Source: Planctomycetaceae bacterium (GTDB taxonomy: Bacteria > Planctomycetota > Planctomycetia > Planctomycetales > Planctomycetaceae). From it: a stretch of 64,000 nucleotides of DNA. The notes beneath the pieces were generated by a model. That model saw nothing but the letters and a program-made list of their open reading frames with translations. It was not told the DNA's origin and ran no database searches. How positions within the stretch are numbered: the stretch's first letter is position 1; the number at the start of each line of letters is the position of its first letter. The position numbers and the translations under genes were made by a program. Below are positions 42,208 through 51,244 of this stretch, in pieces. Where the stretch lies: assembly GCA_020638955.1 (NCBI GenBank), contig JACKHO010000005.1, positions 310,001 through 374,000 on the forward strand. The letters are read 5' to 3'.

Positions 42208-43917
42208 TCAGGAACCCGTTGGAGTTCCCGCATTTTCAGTTTCTGGTGTCGATTCTCCAGCAGCGGCTGCCGGGTCGTCAACTGCGGATGGAACAGTCGG
42301 ATCGAGTGGTGTAGCAGTGGGATCGGCTGGAACGGCAGTTGGATCGGTTGGATCAACCGTTGCCGCCGGGTCTGCAGGATCTCCTGGAGGAGCTTCTCCA
42401 TCTGGACTTGTGGCATCAGGTGCAACTTCGCCACCTTCGGGCAATGCCGGAAGTGCTTCATCAACAGCAGCGCCCGACTCACCGGCAACCTCCTGAGCCT
42501 CAATTTGTGGCTGCTTGTAAATGGTGATGACACCACAAATGTGTACCAATACCAGGTCCGGATGGTTCATCGATGCCTTGGCGAAAGGTGGCAGGTTTGA
42601 CTGATACTTTGCTTTCAAGTCTGCAGTAAACCTGTTTCCCTGGCTCGCTGCCGTTCCAAATCCCCCCATGCTGTAGGGGTCCCCTTCCAGGCCGGTCGAA
42701 AGTGAGGACTCGCCTGGATAGTCGGTCGGCGCACCAGACAATTCGTAGTTTCCAAGTCCCTCATTGCCGCCGGGATAGTCGGCCAGCCCCGGTCCATACA
42801 TGTTGCTCCCGCCTGGAATTTCCTTTTGGGCGTAGGGGTTGGGCCCCACGTGGAATCGTACAATTTTCACTGGCCAAGGTGAGTTTGCCAATTCGACAAC
42901 GAAATCGGGCAGCTTCTTCTCCATCATGACAACGGAGAGGTAAAAACCGCGTTCGAGGTAAGGAGCCGTTTCTGACTCAGCGATATACCGCAATTTCGGA
43001 ACGTTACGCGTCCCCAGGTTGCCCACTCCCAAAGCTGTCGTTTGCGTTGCGGCACCACCCGCTGCTGGAGAGCCAAATTCTTCCGCCGGATTGAATGAAA
43101 CATCCACCGCCTTGGCAGCCGCCTGACCGCCAAATCCGCTCAGGCCACTTGGCCCGGACAAGTCTCCATAGCCATCTGGCAGGCCGCCCTCCAAATTCAT
43201 CCCGGTGGTTGCCATCAGAGCATTGCCACCAGCAGCTTTTCCAAAGACTGGAGTACCATCTCCGCCGACAAGTTCGATTTTGTCAATACGCCGAATGATG
43301 GCTTCCGTGATGGAGTCTTTCCCTTCGTTCTGCTTCTTAATCGCATCAAAAATCAACTGCGTCAACCACACGTCGATCTGCGCATTCCACATGTCGTTGG
43401 AGGTTGGAGCAGTTTGCGGCGGTCCGAGGTCAATTTCAGGTATCCAGCCGCTCAACCAAACCTTCTGTGGGCGATCACCAATTGTTTCCTGCTCGGACTG
43501 AGCCATGACTGGCTCAACCGAATCGATCAGTTTCTCGAGGACACGTTCGTATTCCGACGACTTGTAACGCCGACGCGGTTCGGGATCGATGTCGCCCAGA
43601 AAAGTCTTAGGCACACGCGGAGCAATCAAAGCGGGCCATATCATGCGCGGTTGCTGATTCTCCCATAGCTTCACCACTTCGACGTCGATTTCGGTCTCAA
43701 GCGTGTCATTAATTCCTGAGAGCTTCTTGGCGTAGTCATCGCTGATGTCGCTACCGCCTGGAATACCGCTCTTGACGGAATCCAATGCGCTCTCTCGGCT
43801 GGCTGTCTCTTCCTTGATCGCCCCGTTGGCCGAGAAATATCCGTACATCGCCATGGGCAACACCAGAGCGGCGAGAATCCAGAACTTCTGTCGGATGATG
43901 GGTTCTAATTTATCCAT
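42208..43917 (-). CDS. single-span PilO-like membrane protein (second gene of PilMN operon)
   Basis: 569-residue protein. Residues ~10-30 are a membrane span (RQKFWILAALVLPMAMYGYF), followed by a helical region (SGINDTLETEIDVEVVKLWE) and a long outside domain. This N-terminal span plus coiled region is the architecture of PilO and related inner-membrane components, and it follows a PilM-PilN fusion. Gly/Pro/Tyr-rich segments (YGPGLADYPGGNEGLGNYEL) and an Asp-Pro-Thr-rich tail (DPTDPTAVPADPTATPLDPT) are unlike classical PilO. I chose the ATG at 43917, with GGAG seven bases upstream, over the GTG two codons before. Orthology to PilO is inferred from architecture. Confidence 0.7.
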   Translation of the reverse strand: MDKLEPIIRQKFWILAALVLPMAMYGYFSANGAIKEETASRESALDSVKSGIPGGSDISDDYAKKLSGINDTLETEIDVEVVKLWENQQPRMIWPALIAPRVPKTFLGDIDPEPRRRYKSSEYERVLEKLIDSVEPVMAQSEQETIGDRPQKVWLSGWIPEIDLGPPQTAPTSNDMWNAQIDVWLTQLIFDAIKKQNEGKDSITEAIIRRIDKIELVGGDGTPVFGKAAGGNALMATTGMNLEGGLPDGYGDLSGPSGLSGFGGQAAAKAVDVSFNPAEEFGSPAAGGAATQTTALGVGNLGTRNVPKLRYIAESETAPYLERGFYLSVVMMEKKLPDFVVELANSPWPVKIVRFHVGPNPYAQKEIPGGSNMYGPGLADYPGGNEGLGNYELSGAPTDYPGESSLSTGLEGDPYSMGGFGTAASQGNRFTADLKAKYQSNLPPFAKASMNHPDLVLVHICGVITIYKQPQIEAQEVAGESGAAVDEALPALPEGGEVAPDATSPDGEAPPGDPADPAATVDPTDPTAVPADPTATPLDPTVPSAVDDPAAAAGESTPETENAGTPTGS

Positions 43918-43986
43918 GGTCACTCTCCATCAAGGGAGGATGTTGAATTCAAATGTCAGTGCAGAAAACAAACGGGAAAAGGGGCA

Positions 43987-46167
43987 CTACGGAGCTGCTG
44001 GCGGTGTTGTTGCATCTGCAGCTTCAACTGGGGCTGCCCCCTCCTGGACAGTGGGTTCGTCGGTAACAATGGCTGCCCGCTCTTCTGGCGGGATGTATTG
44101 CAGCACAAATTGAATCTTGAACGCGGTTCCTTCATAGACTTTCACGCCTTCGCCGCTCGCCCCGCCTGGTCCACCCGGCCCCATGGGACCTGTTCCCCCA
44201 GGATAGCCAGCCCCTGGGTAACCGGCACCGCCTTCGCTGTACCCCTCGGTGCCAGGATATGCCGCTCCTCCCGTTGACAAAGTGCCTGGTCCCATTGGCC
44301 CCCCTCCGCCTCCTGCTCCCTTCCCAAGGACACGAGTTGGAGCCGTGACGTTCTTGACGTCCGGACCAATTTTGAGTTGCGGTGCATTGGTTTGCTCAAC
44401 AATAACTGCATGATGCAGTCCCATTCGACGCAAATCTCGAACCGGAAACGTCGGCTGCTGAATTTGCTGCTGCTGCAAATTCTTCAGGAACGTGTTCTTG
44501 ACGAAAATGACCCCGGCATTGAACGGTTCATCAGGGTTGTCGTAATAGTGCTTACCACCGATGGTGAAGACGTAACCCGGTCCCGTAGGAGGGGTTTCTC
44601 GCTCGTCTTCCGCGAAGTACTCTTGTTGTCCTTCAGGAATCTTCGCGTGCCACGTGCTCACGTCGGCCAGTCGTTCTGAAGAAAACTCCGTAATTGTAAT
44701 GAGAGGTTTCAGGTTGATTTCTTCAGGAAGTTCCTGACCTTCTGGCATACGCGGCAGGCAATCGGCCACTGCGGAATAAACCTCCAGCCAGTGCACATCA
44801 CGTCGATCTGAAATCAAATTCTTGAGTTTCTCCTCGGCGGCTCCATGCCGAGTCACTTGCGTACTGTAAGCCGATTTCAGCGCGGTGTACTGACCGTTAA
44901 CCTCACCAGCCTTCTGTTCGGCATCAGCGAACTCCGGGGTATGCACCACGCCGTTTGTGTAGGCATTACCGACGGTCGACAGCATGTACCCAGCTAACAA
45001 ACTGGCGGCGGCGGCGACAGCCCATGGCTTCTTCCGCTTGATAATCCGTGCCGTTGAAATCTCGGGCGGCAGCAGAGTGGTTTTAATGCGGCTCAGCTTC
45101 AATGCCTGCAATGACAGTCCGTATGGGACTGCAAAGCTCAGAATGTTGTCTGAGAAGAGCGGTGCATTGACCACGGAATCGCCAGCAAGCGAACGGAAGG
45201 AATCGGGCCGATCGACTTCATACTGAAGGTTCTGCTGCAGGAATTTCTGCAGACCAGCAAGCTTGAAACCATTCCCCAGACCAACAACTTTGGCGATACG
45301 AGCGGACCGCTTCACGCTGGAGAAATAGCCGACCGACCGCTGAATTTCTGAAACGTAGTCGTTAAAGACAGGTCGCAATGCCTGGAAGACGGCACGGGGA
45401 TCGGGCGATTTGGTGGCGTTGCACTTCAGGTGTTCCGCCTTCGCGAAACTGAGCTTCATTTCTTTCGTCAGTGCGCGTGTGAAGTGGTTTCCGCCAATCG
45501 GAACGTTTCGAATCCACACGCTGTAGCCGTTGGTGACGATGAGGGTGGTGTTGTCGCATCCCATGTCGAGGATGATGTAATAGTCCTCGCCGGCCTCACC
45601 TTCCGTGTCACGCCGAATGCCGAGTTCGTCGAACGACAGCATGTTGTACAAGGCGAGCGGAGCAACCTGAATGAGCTCCACTTCGACCTTTGCGTCATTG
45701 TATGGCCGCATTTGCTGGGCGATTTGGTCTTTCTTCATGGCGAAGAGACCAACTTCCGCGTCGAGCAGGAAGCCGCTTTGCTCGGCACCAGCACCCAGCG
45801 GCTGGTAATCCCAAATGACGTCATCGAGGTCGAACGGGATTTGCTGTTTCGCTTCGTACTTCACAATTTCGTGAAGCTTACCGACTTCCACAGGAGGAAG
45901 CTGAATAAAGCGGGCCAACGCCGACTGACCGGGAACACTAATGCCAACCAGGTCGCCCTTGAGGTTGTTCCGCCCCAGGAAGGTTTCCATCGCCTGAGGA
46001 ACAATTTCCTCGGGAATGGCGTCGGGCTGACTAAGAATCTTGGGGAATGGAACGTAGTCGAACGCTTCCGCGACCACCTGTCCTGCGGACTCGATGTAGC
46101 GAACCTTGATGGCCTTCAACGCAGATTGACCAATGTCAATCCCCCACGCTGCTCGTGACTCTGCCAT
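43987..46167 (-). CDS. PilM-PilN fusion (type IV pilus/secretion inner-membrane assembly)
   Basis: 726-residue fusion. Residues 1-360 form an actin-like PilM ATPase domain with GIDIGQSALKAIKV (phosphate 1), VKYEAKQQIPFDLDDVIWDY (family signature), IILDMGCDNTTLIV (phosphate 2) and VVGLGNGFKLAGL (adenosine). Residues ~365-370 (LLPPEI) match the PilN N-terminal motif that normally docks into PilM, so the docking is now covalent. A membrane span (WAVAAAASLLAGYMLST, ~382-400) and a coiled, PilN-like periplasmic region follow. Residues ~615-690 are Gly/Pro/Tyr-rich (AYPGTEGYSEGGAGYPGAGY). PilM and PilN assemble the alignment complex of type IV pili. The ATG at 46167 was chosen over a TTG two codons upstream; AAGG lies 11 bases before it. 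Confidence 0.87.
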   Translation of the reverse strand: MAESRAAWGIDIGQSALKAIKVRYIESAGQVVAEAFDYVPFPKILSQPDAIPEEIVPQAMETFLGRNNLKGDLVGISVPGQSALARFIQLPPVEVGKLHEIVKYEAKQQIPFDLDDVIWDYQPLGAGAEQSGFLLDAEVGLFAMKKDQIAQQMRPYNDAKVEVELIQVAPLALYNMLSFDELGIRRDTEGEAGEDYYIILDMGCDNTTLIVTNGYSVWIRNVPIGGNHFTRALTKEMKLSFAKAEHLKCNATKSPDPRAVFQALRPVFNDYVSEIQRSVGYFSSVKRSARIAKVVGLGNGFKLAGLQKFLQQNLQYEVDRPDSFRSLAGDSVVNAPLFSDNILSFAVPYGLSLQALKLSRIKTTLLPPEISTARIIKRKKPWAVAAAASLLAGYMLSTVGNAYTNGVVHTPEFADAEQKAGEVNGQYTALKSAYSTQVTRHGAAEEKLKNLISDRRDVHWLEVYSAVADCLPRMPEGQELPEEINLKPLITITEFSSERLADVSTWHAKIPEGQQEYFAEDERETPPTGPGYVFTIGGKHYYDNPDEPFNAGVIFVKNTFLKNLQQQQIQQPTFPVRDLRRMGLHHAVIVEQTNAPQLKIGPDVKNVTAPTRVLGKGAGGGGGPMGPGTLSTGGAAYPGTEGYSEGGAGYPGAGYPGGTGPMGPGGPGGASGEGVKVYEGTAFKIQFVLQYIPPEERAAIVTDEPTVQEGAAPVEAADATTPPAAP

Positions 46168-46558
46168 GTTCAATTACCTTCGATGTGACTGAAATTCTCG
46201 AATGACAACCAATTCCAACCTCTGGGAGGAACTCCCGATAGAATGAGGGAAACTGGCGGAAACCATTCAAATGTCCTGAAGTGCCGAAGTGTCCGAAGTT
46301 TACGCCGAAAACCGGATCAACGCAAAGCAGAAAGGGTACATACCCTCCCCTTCGTGGGAGGTACAACCCCTCGTTCCGTAACACTCGGCACACCGAAGCA
46401 GGACCAATGAGTCGTTCCAACAGTCTGACGAGGGTCGATTCCAGAAAGTTCCCAAAGAGTTACCGAAATGTTTGCAACCCGAAGCACTGGCAAGTTGACG
46501 CGAGGACGTAAAGCCGTTGCAATCCTCCCTTTTCGCACGGCACACCCCCAATTGAATC
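46168..46558. other. 391-base intergenic region
   Basis: Lies between the divergent starts of the PilMN operon and the methyltransferase. A small hairpin (CCTCCC 46344-46349 with GGGAGG 46356-46361) is present. Short open frames here look like shadows without ribosome-binding sites. It must contain promoters for both sides; I cannot place them with confidence. Confidence 0.4.
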
Positions 46559-47344
46559 ATGACTGAAATCATCCACGGCGACCTGTACGACTTCCCCAAG
46601 TACTACGATTTGCTCTTCGGATCGGACTGGAAAGCAGAGTACGACTTCCTGCTCGCCTGCTTTGATCGCTACGCCAAATGCAAGGTCAAACGAGTTTTTG
46701 AACCGGCATGCGGCACCGGACGGCTGCTCATCAAGCTGGCTCAGAAGGCCGGACTCGAAGTTTCCGGCAACGATTTGAACGAAAAAGCGGTCGCTTTTTG
46801 CAACGCACGTTTCCAGAAGGCGAAGCTTGCTGACCGGGTTGAAGTGGGCGACATGTCCAACTTCACCGTCAAAAAGAAGTTTCACGCGTCCTTTAACACC
46901 ATCAACTCCTTCCGCCATTTGTCGACGGAACGCCAGGCGGTCGGTCACCTGAAGTGCATGGCAGAGGGACTGACCAAAGGCGGCCTCTACATCCTGGGAA
47001 TTCACCTCACGCCAACTGTAGGTGATCGGATGGAATCAGAGTCATGGGTGGCGCGTCGCGGGAATTTGCAGGTCAACTCTGTGATGTGGTCCAAAGAGTT
47101 GGATCTGAAGAAGCGGAATGAGCACCTGGGACTGACCATCGACGTCTACACGCCGACGAATCACATCCAGCTGCACGACACAATGGATTACCGGACGTAC
47201 ACGGCCAAGCAAATGAAAAGCCTGCTGGCCAAAGTGCCGGAATTTGAAGTCGTCGCGTTGCATGACTTCCGCTACGAAATGGACGACATCATCGAAATCG
47301 AACCCAACACGGAAGACGTCGTGTTTGTCTTGCGAAAGCGGTAG
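46559..47344 (+). CDS. class I SAM-dependent methyltransferase
   Basis: 261-residue soluble enzyme with a Rossmann-type S-adenosylmethionine site. Motif I FEPACGTGRLL is near residues 45-55, the acidic end of strand 2 (VSGNDLNEKAV) near 65-75, the adenine-binding VEVGDMSNF near 95-103, and a post-I FNTINSFRHL near 115. The C-terminal part carries a beta-hairpin insert typical of small-molecule methyltransferases. The N-terminal YYDLLFG is common in this group. The substrate is unknown. It converges with the downstream ABC ATPase gene, with 14 bases between the stops. Confidence 0.9.
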   Translation: MTEIIHGDLYDFPKYYDLLFGSDWKAEYDFLLACFDRYAKCKVKRVFEPACGTGRLLIKLAQKAGLEVSGNDLNEKAVAFCNARFQKAKLADRVEVGDMSNFTVKKKFHASFNTINSFRHLSTERQAVGHLKCMAEGLTKGGLYILGIHLTPTVGDRMESESWVARRGNLQVNSVMWSKELDLKKRNEHLGLTIDVYTPTNHIQLHDTMDYRTYTAKQMKSLLAKVPEFEVVALHDFRYEMDDIIEIEPNTEDVVFVLRKR

Positions 47345-47358
47345 GAGGCGGCTAAACG

Positions 47359-48099
47359 TCACCATTCCAGTTCGGCGGGGGCAACCTTGGTGTCGTTCGT
47401 CTGGACGTCCACAATTTGGCCGTCTCGCAGCGAAATCACGCGGTCGGCCATTTTTGCGATGGTGACGTTGTGCGTAATCACCACCGTTGTCGTCCCGAGT
47501 TCCCGGTTGATTCGTTCAATGGCTTCCAGTACGAGAATGCCCGTGCGGACGTCGAGTGCTCCGGTTGGTTCATCGCACAGGAGCACCTCCGGTCGCTTCG
47601 CCACCGCCCGGGCAATGGCCACCCGTTGTTGTTCGCCGCCGGAAAGTTGTGACGGGAAGTGCGAGACGCGTTCCTTCAGGCCCACGAGCGCCAACGCTTC
47701 GTTGGGCGGCATGGGATCGCGTGAGATGTCTGTCACAAGGGCGACATTTTCGCTGGCTGTCAGCGAGGGAATGAGATTGTAGAACTGAAACACAAAACCG
47801 ACGTGATTGCGTCGGTACCGCGTCAGTACGGTGTCACCGCCAGCCGTGATTTCCTCGTCGAGATAGTGCACAGTTCCCGACGTGGGGGTATCGAGCCCCC
47901 CCAGGATGTTCAATAGCGTCGACTTTCCACTACCCGACGGGCCGAGCAACACCACAAACTCGCCGGCATACAGGTCGAGGTCCACGCCGCGCAAGGCACG
48001 TACTTCGACTTCGCCGGTCCGGTACACCTTCTCAATACCACGTGCGGAAAACACCACACTTGGCTGTTCGCTGGCGACGCTGGGCTGGGCGTTGTCCAT
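47359..48099 (-). CDS. ABC transporter ATP-binding protein (MacB/LolD type)
   Basis: 246-residue ATPase of the MacB/LolD/FtsE-like group, which energises removal of lipoproteins or export from the inner membrane. Walker A GPSGSGKST near residues 54-62, Q-loop FVFQFYNLIPSLTASENV (signature sequence of this subgroup), ABC signature LSGGEQQRVAIARAV, Walker B VLLCDEPTGALD and switch VVITHNVTIA are intact. No permease gene of this type is visible next to it, so its partner is elsewhere or the protein is shared. It follows proS on the same strand with a gap of 39 bases. Confidence 0.93.
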   Translation of the reverse strand: MDNAQPSVASEQPSVVFSARGIEKVYRTGEVEVRALRGVDLDLYAGEFVVLLGPSGSGKSTLLNILGGLDTPTSGTVHYLDEEITAGGDTVLTRYRRNHVGFVFQFYNLIPSLTASENVALVTDISRDPMPPNEALALVGLKERVSHFPSQLSGGEQQRVAIARAVAKRPEVLLCDEPTGALDVRTGILVLEAIERINRELGTTTVVITHNVTIAKMADRVISLRDGQIVDVQTNDTKVAPAELEW

Positions 48100-48138
48100 T
48101 GAATTGGTTCGGCTCTGGCAAGGTCGTCCTCTGCGGCT

Positions 48139-49875
48139 TTATCCGTTGAGGCTCTGCCGTGCCTCCTGCACCATGTTTGCGACCTGCGCGACCACTGTGT
48201 CGAGCGGTACATTCTGTGGCTCGGCGTCGTTACGCCACTTGACTTCTGCCACACCTTCTTTGAGTCCCCGGCCACCGACCACAATACGGAGCGGAATTCC
48301 AATGAGCTCAATATCTTTGAACTTGAATCCCGGACGCACGTCGCGGTCGTCCAGAATGACATCCACGCCAGCGGCCTGCAGCTCTGCGTAAATCTTCTCG
48401 GCGGCAGCCGTGACCTCTTCGTCTTTCGCGTTGAGTGGAGCAACCACCACTTCATAAGGCGCAACGGTAATGGGCCAGTTCAGACCGTTTTCATCATGCC
48501 GCGTTTCCGCCAGTGCCGCGAGTACGCGTGTGACGCCAATTCCGTAGCAGCCCATGATAATGGCGTGTCGCTGCTCCGACTCGTCCAGGAACCGTGCATC
48601 CAGTGATTCGCTGTACTTGGTTCCCAGTTTGAAAACGTGGCCTACTTCAATTCCGTGGACTGCGTTGAGCGTCCCTTCGCAGCGCGGGCAGGGATCAGCA
48701 TCTGCGGCATCGCGGAGGTCAAATGTCGTGTCGAGCTGATAGTCGCGTCCTACGTTGACACCCGTCAGGTGGGCATCAGCAACGTTGGCTCCCGTCACCG
48801 CGTTACTGATGAGAGGAATGTCATGATCAGCAATGACGCGACACTTAATTCCTACTGGTCCAGCAAACCCAACGGGAGCCCCAGTGACTTCTTCAATGAC
48901 CTGTGGCGACGCCAATTCCAGAGACGTGACACCCAATGCACGTCGAATTTTCCCCTCGTTTGCCTCATGGTCACCACGCACCAGAACTGCGACGGGAGTA
49001 CCATCAGCCACGTAGATAAGGGTTTTGATGAACTGTGTCGCAGGCAGTTTCAGCATTTTCGAGACTTGCTCAATGCTGCCGGCGTTCGGCGTGGAAACCT
49101 GTTCCATCGCTGCTGCATCGGACGACGTCGCGATGCTCGGCGTCTTGCGTCCCGTTTCCGCGCGTTCGAGGTTTGCGGCATAACCACATCCGCCGCAGCG
49201 AACAATGGTGTCTTCCCCGTTTCCAGCAGGTGCCATGAATTCGTGTGAAGCATCACCGCCAATAGGACCACTCTCCGCCTCAACGGGAATATACTCCAGG
49301 CCACAGCGAGTGAAAATTCGGCAGTACGCCGCGTACATGGCGTCGTAGGCGGCGTTCAAATCTTCGACCGAAGCACCAAAGCTGTAGGCATCCTTCATCA
49401 GGAATTCACTAGTCCGCAGCACGCCGAAACGGGGCCGTTCCTCGTTCCGAAACTTCGTCTGAATCTGGTAGACGGTCAGCGGCAGTTGGCGATAGCTGTT
49501 AATGTGCTTCGCCATCAGGTCAGTGACGACTTCTTCGTGCGTTGGCCCCAGTGCCATGTGCACTTTGTGGTCACGCCGGGTAATTTCAAAGTCGATGAGC
49601 ACGTTGCCAAACGCTTCCTTGCGACCTGTACGATGAAACAGTTCAATCGGCTGAATGGCCGGCATGAACATTTCCAGGGCTCCGGCCTTGTCCATTTCTT
49701 CCCGGACAATTTGCTCGATTTTGCGGAGCGAACGGTAACCGATGGGCAAATACGTGTACGCACCGGCCATGAGCTGGCGAATCATACCTGCCCGGAGCAT
49801 GAGCTGATGGCTCGGAACCTCAGCGTCGGAAGGAGTTTCTTTCAGAGTGGGGATGAATGCTTTTGACCAGCGCAT
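48139..49875 (-). CDS. proS: prolyl-tRNA synthetase (bacterial type)
   Basis: 578-residue class II aminoacyl-tRNA synthetase that charges tRNA-Pro. The catalytic core is visible: motif 1 region with LMLRAGMIRQLMAGAYTYLPIGYRSLRKI, motif 2 FRNEERPRFGVLRTSEF near residue 140, and motif 3 GCYGIGVTRVLAALAE near 440. A bacterial-type insertion editing domain occupies residues ~225-385 (ATQFIKTLIYVADGTPVAVLVRGD), which hydrolyses mischarged Ala-tRNA. The C-terminal anticodon-binding domain follows. Length fits the long bacterial form (about 570). Confidence 0.97.
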   Translation of the reverse strand: MRWSKAFIPTLKETPSDAEVPSHQLMLRAGMIRQLMAGAYTYLPIGYRSLRKIEQIVREEMDKAGALEMFMPAIQPIELFHRTGRKEAFGNVLIDFEITRRDHKVHMALGPTHEEVVTDLMAKHINSYRQLPLTVYQIQTKFRNEERPRFGVLRTSEFLMKDAYSFGASVEDLNAAYDAMYAAYCRIFTRCGLEYIPVEAESGPIGGDASHEFMAPAGNGEDTIVRCGGCGYAANLERAETGRKTPSIATSSDAAAMEQVSTPNAGSIEQVSKMLKLPATQFIKTLIYVADGTPVAVLVRGDHEANEGKIRRALGVTSLELASPQVIEEVTGAPVGFAGPVGIKCRVIADHDIPLISNAVTGANVADAHLTGVNVGRDYQLDTTFDLRDAADADPCPRCEGTLNAVHGIEVGHVFKLGTKYSESLDARFLDESEQRHAIIMGCYGIGVTRVLAALAETRHDENGLNWPITVAPYEVVVAPLNAKDEEVTAAAEKIYAELQAAGVDVILDDRDVRPGFKFKDIELIGIPLRIVVGGRGLKEGVAEVKWRNDAEPQNVPLDTVVAQVANMVQEARQSLNG

Positions 49876-50082
49876 GGTGACTGCTTTACAAGAAAAAACG
49901 TAAGCCGAAACGGATGCACCGCCTCAGCCTCTAAACCAATTGGCCCGCATGGTATCGGGAACACGAATTTGTTGAAACTCATGCTACGCCCATTGAGCAT
50001 TCTCGTCGTCGCCGCGTGAGGACTCGCAACGAAATCGACTCGGCAGAATGACTCGAAGCCTGCAAGGCAACAAAAACGAGCC

Positions 50083-50439
50083 TCAGGCTTGCGTACCTGC
50101 AGTTCTTTCCAGCCAGACGTCGAAGCCTTTGCTGTCGGGCATACCGCTGCCGTGTGTGTCTGACGCCATGAGTCGGCAGGAGAGATCACCGTAACTCACA
50201 AACAGCATGCCGGGCGGAAGTTCGTCCCCTTTGGAGGCTCGAATGGGCGTCGAAATTTCGCCAACGTGGTTCCAAATGCGCACGACCTCACCTTCCTGGA
50301 TGGCAAGACGCTGCATGTCTTCGGGAGCCATTTGCACGAAGCCGGTCTCGTCCACATATTCGTCGGAATACTTCCCCTCATTCAGGGCAGTTCCCTGTCT
50401 GCTGGTTCTTCCAGGGATGAAGATGAACTGTTCGGGCAT
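50083..50439 (-). CDS. stand-alone molybdopterin-dinucleotide-binding domain protein (FwdD-like)
   Basis: 118-residue protein whose whole length matches the FwdD/FmdD-type C-terminal domain of molybdenum/tungsten enzymes: RTSRQGTALNEGKYSDEY near the start, APEDMQRLAIQEGEVVRIWN, a central GEISTPIRASKGDELPPGM, FVSYGDLSCRLMASDTHGSG and MPDSKGFDVWLE near the end. In formylmethanofuran dehydrogenases this domain helps hold the pterin cofactor. Planctomycetes carry H4MPT-linked C1 genes, which makes a related role plausible, but no other C1 gene is in the window. It lies between greA and proS on the same strand. Confidence 0.82.
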   Translation of the reverse strand: MPEQFIFIPGRTSRQGTALNEGKYSDEYVDETGFVQMAPEDMQRLAIQEGEVVRIWNHVGEISTPIRASKGDELPPGMLFVSYGDLSCRLMASDTHGSGMPDSKGFDVWLERTAGTQA

Positions 50440-50539
50440 GGGGGAGAATCCGAGTTGGCAGTGGCTGGCTCAGACTGCGTACTGCGGTGAATACATTACC
50501 GAAATTCGTGGGACAAAGATGGGGCAACGTCGGAGGCAA

Positions 50540-51025
50540 TCAGTCGCCGTGGTCGACGATTTTCACAACCTCGACGGTCATGGAACCTCTTGGGAGTGCG
50601 ATTTCCACTTTGTCGCCGACTTTCTTGTTGAGCAAGCTTTGAGCAATGGGACTGGTGGTCAGAATTTTCATGACGGGGCCGTCGTAGTCTTCTTCACCGG
50701 GGCCAACGAACTCGTAGGACTCCTCTTCGTCCATGTCGAGGTCCTTAATGGTCACCGTCGAGCCGAATGTGACGACACCCCTGGGCATGTCGGACTTGTC
50801 AACAATTGTGCAGTTGGCGAGCAGCGACTTGAGCTGGTTGATTTTCGCCTGCACCCGGCCTTGTTCGTCGCGCTGTCCGTGGTACTCGGCGTTTTCCTTC
50901 AAATCGCCTTCGGCGCGTGCTTCGGCAATACGCTGGGCGATTTCCGGCATGACGACATCTTCAAGATGGGCAATTTCGGCCCGCTTCTTGTCGTACGATT
51001 CGCGAGTAATTGGCTGACGTTCCAT
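50540..51025 (-). CDS. greA: transcription elongation factor GreA
   Basis: 161-residue GreA-type factor, which enters RNA polymerase through the secondary channel and triggers cleavage of backtracked RNA. The N-terminal coiled coil carries the acidic tip (EGDLKENAEYHGQRDEQ near residues 40-56), and the C-terminal FKBP-like domain has GSTVTIKD and TTSPIAQSLLNKKVGDKVEI. The ATG at 51025 with GGAAG upstream was chosen over a TTG at 51040. Length is normal (about 158). It is transcribed alone or together with the FwdD-like gene 100 bases downstream. Confidence 0.95.
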   Translation of the reverse strand: MERQPITRESYDKKRAEIAHLEDVVMPEIAQRIAEARAEGDLKENAEYHGQRDEQGRVQAKINQLKSLLANCTIVDKSDMPRGVVTFGSTVTIKDLDMDEEESYEFVGPGEEDYDGPVMKILTTSPIAQSLLNKKVGDKVEIALPRGSMTVEVVKIVDHGD

Positions 51026-51244
51026 CTCTTTTACTTCCAAACTGTTGGGCGACCAGCCCCGTTATTTCAATTGACTTTTTGTCTCTTATCGTTCGACGGC
51101 GAGCAAGTCCAAAAAAGTAAGGACGGCTCTGCGAAGGAAAGCCGCTCACCGGAATCGTTCCGGCCCAAATTGCAATTCCAGCCCACTCTACAAATCCCAG
51201 AGCCTCGGGCCAAGGGATGATTCTAACAGGCTTGGCCTCATCGT

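Noticed and set aside
42230..42420. GGATCGGTTGGATC-like DNA repeats as a tandem-repeat locus
   Set aside because: They are explained by codons for the Asp-Pro-Thr-rich tail of the PilO-like protein and are imperfect.
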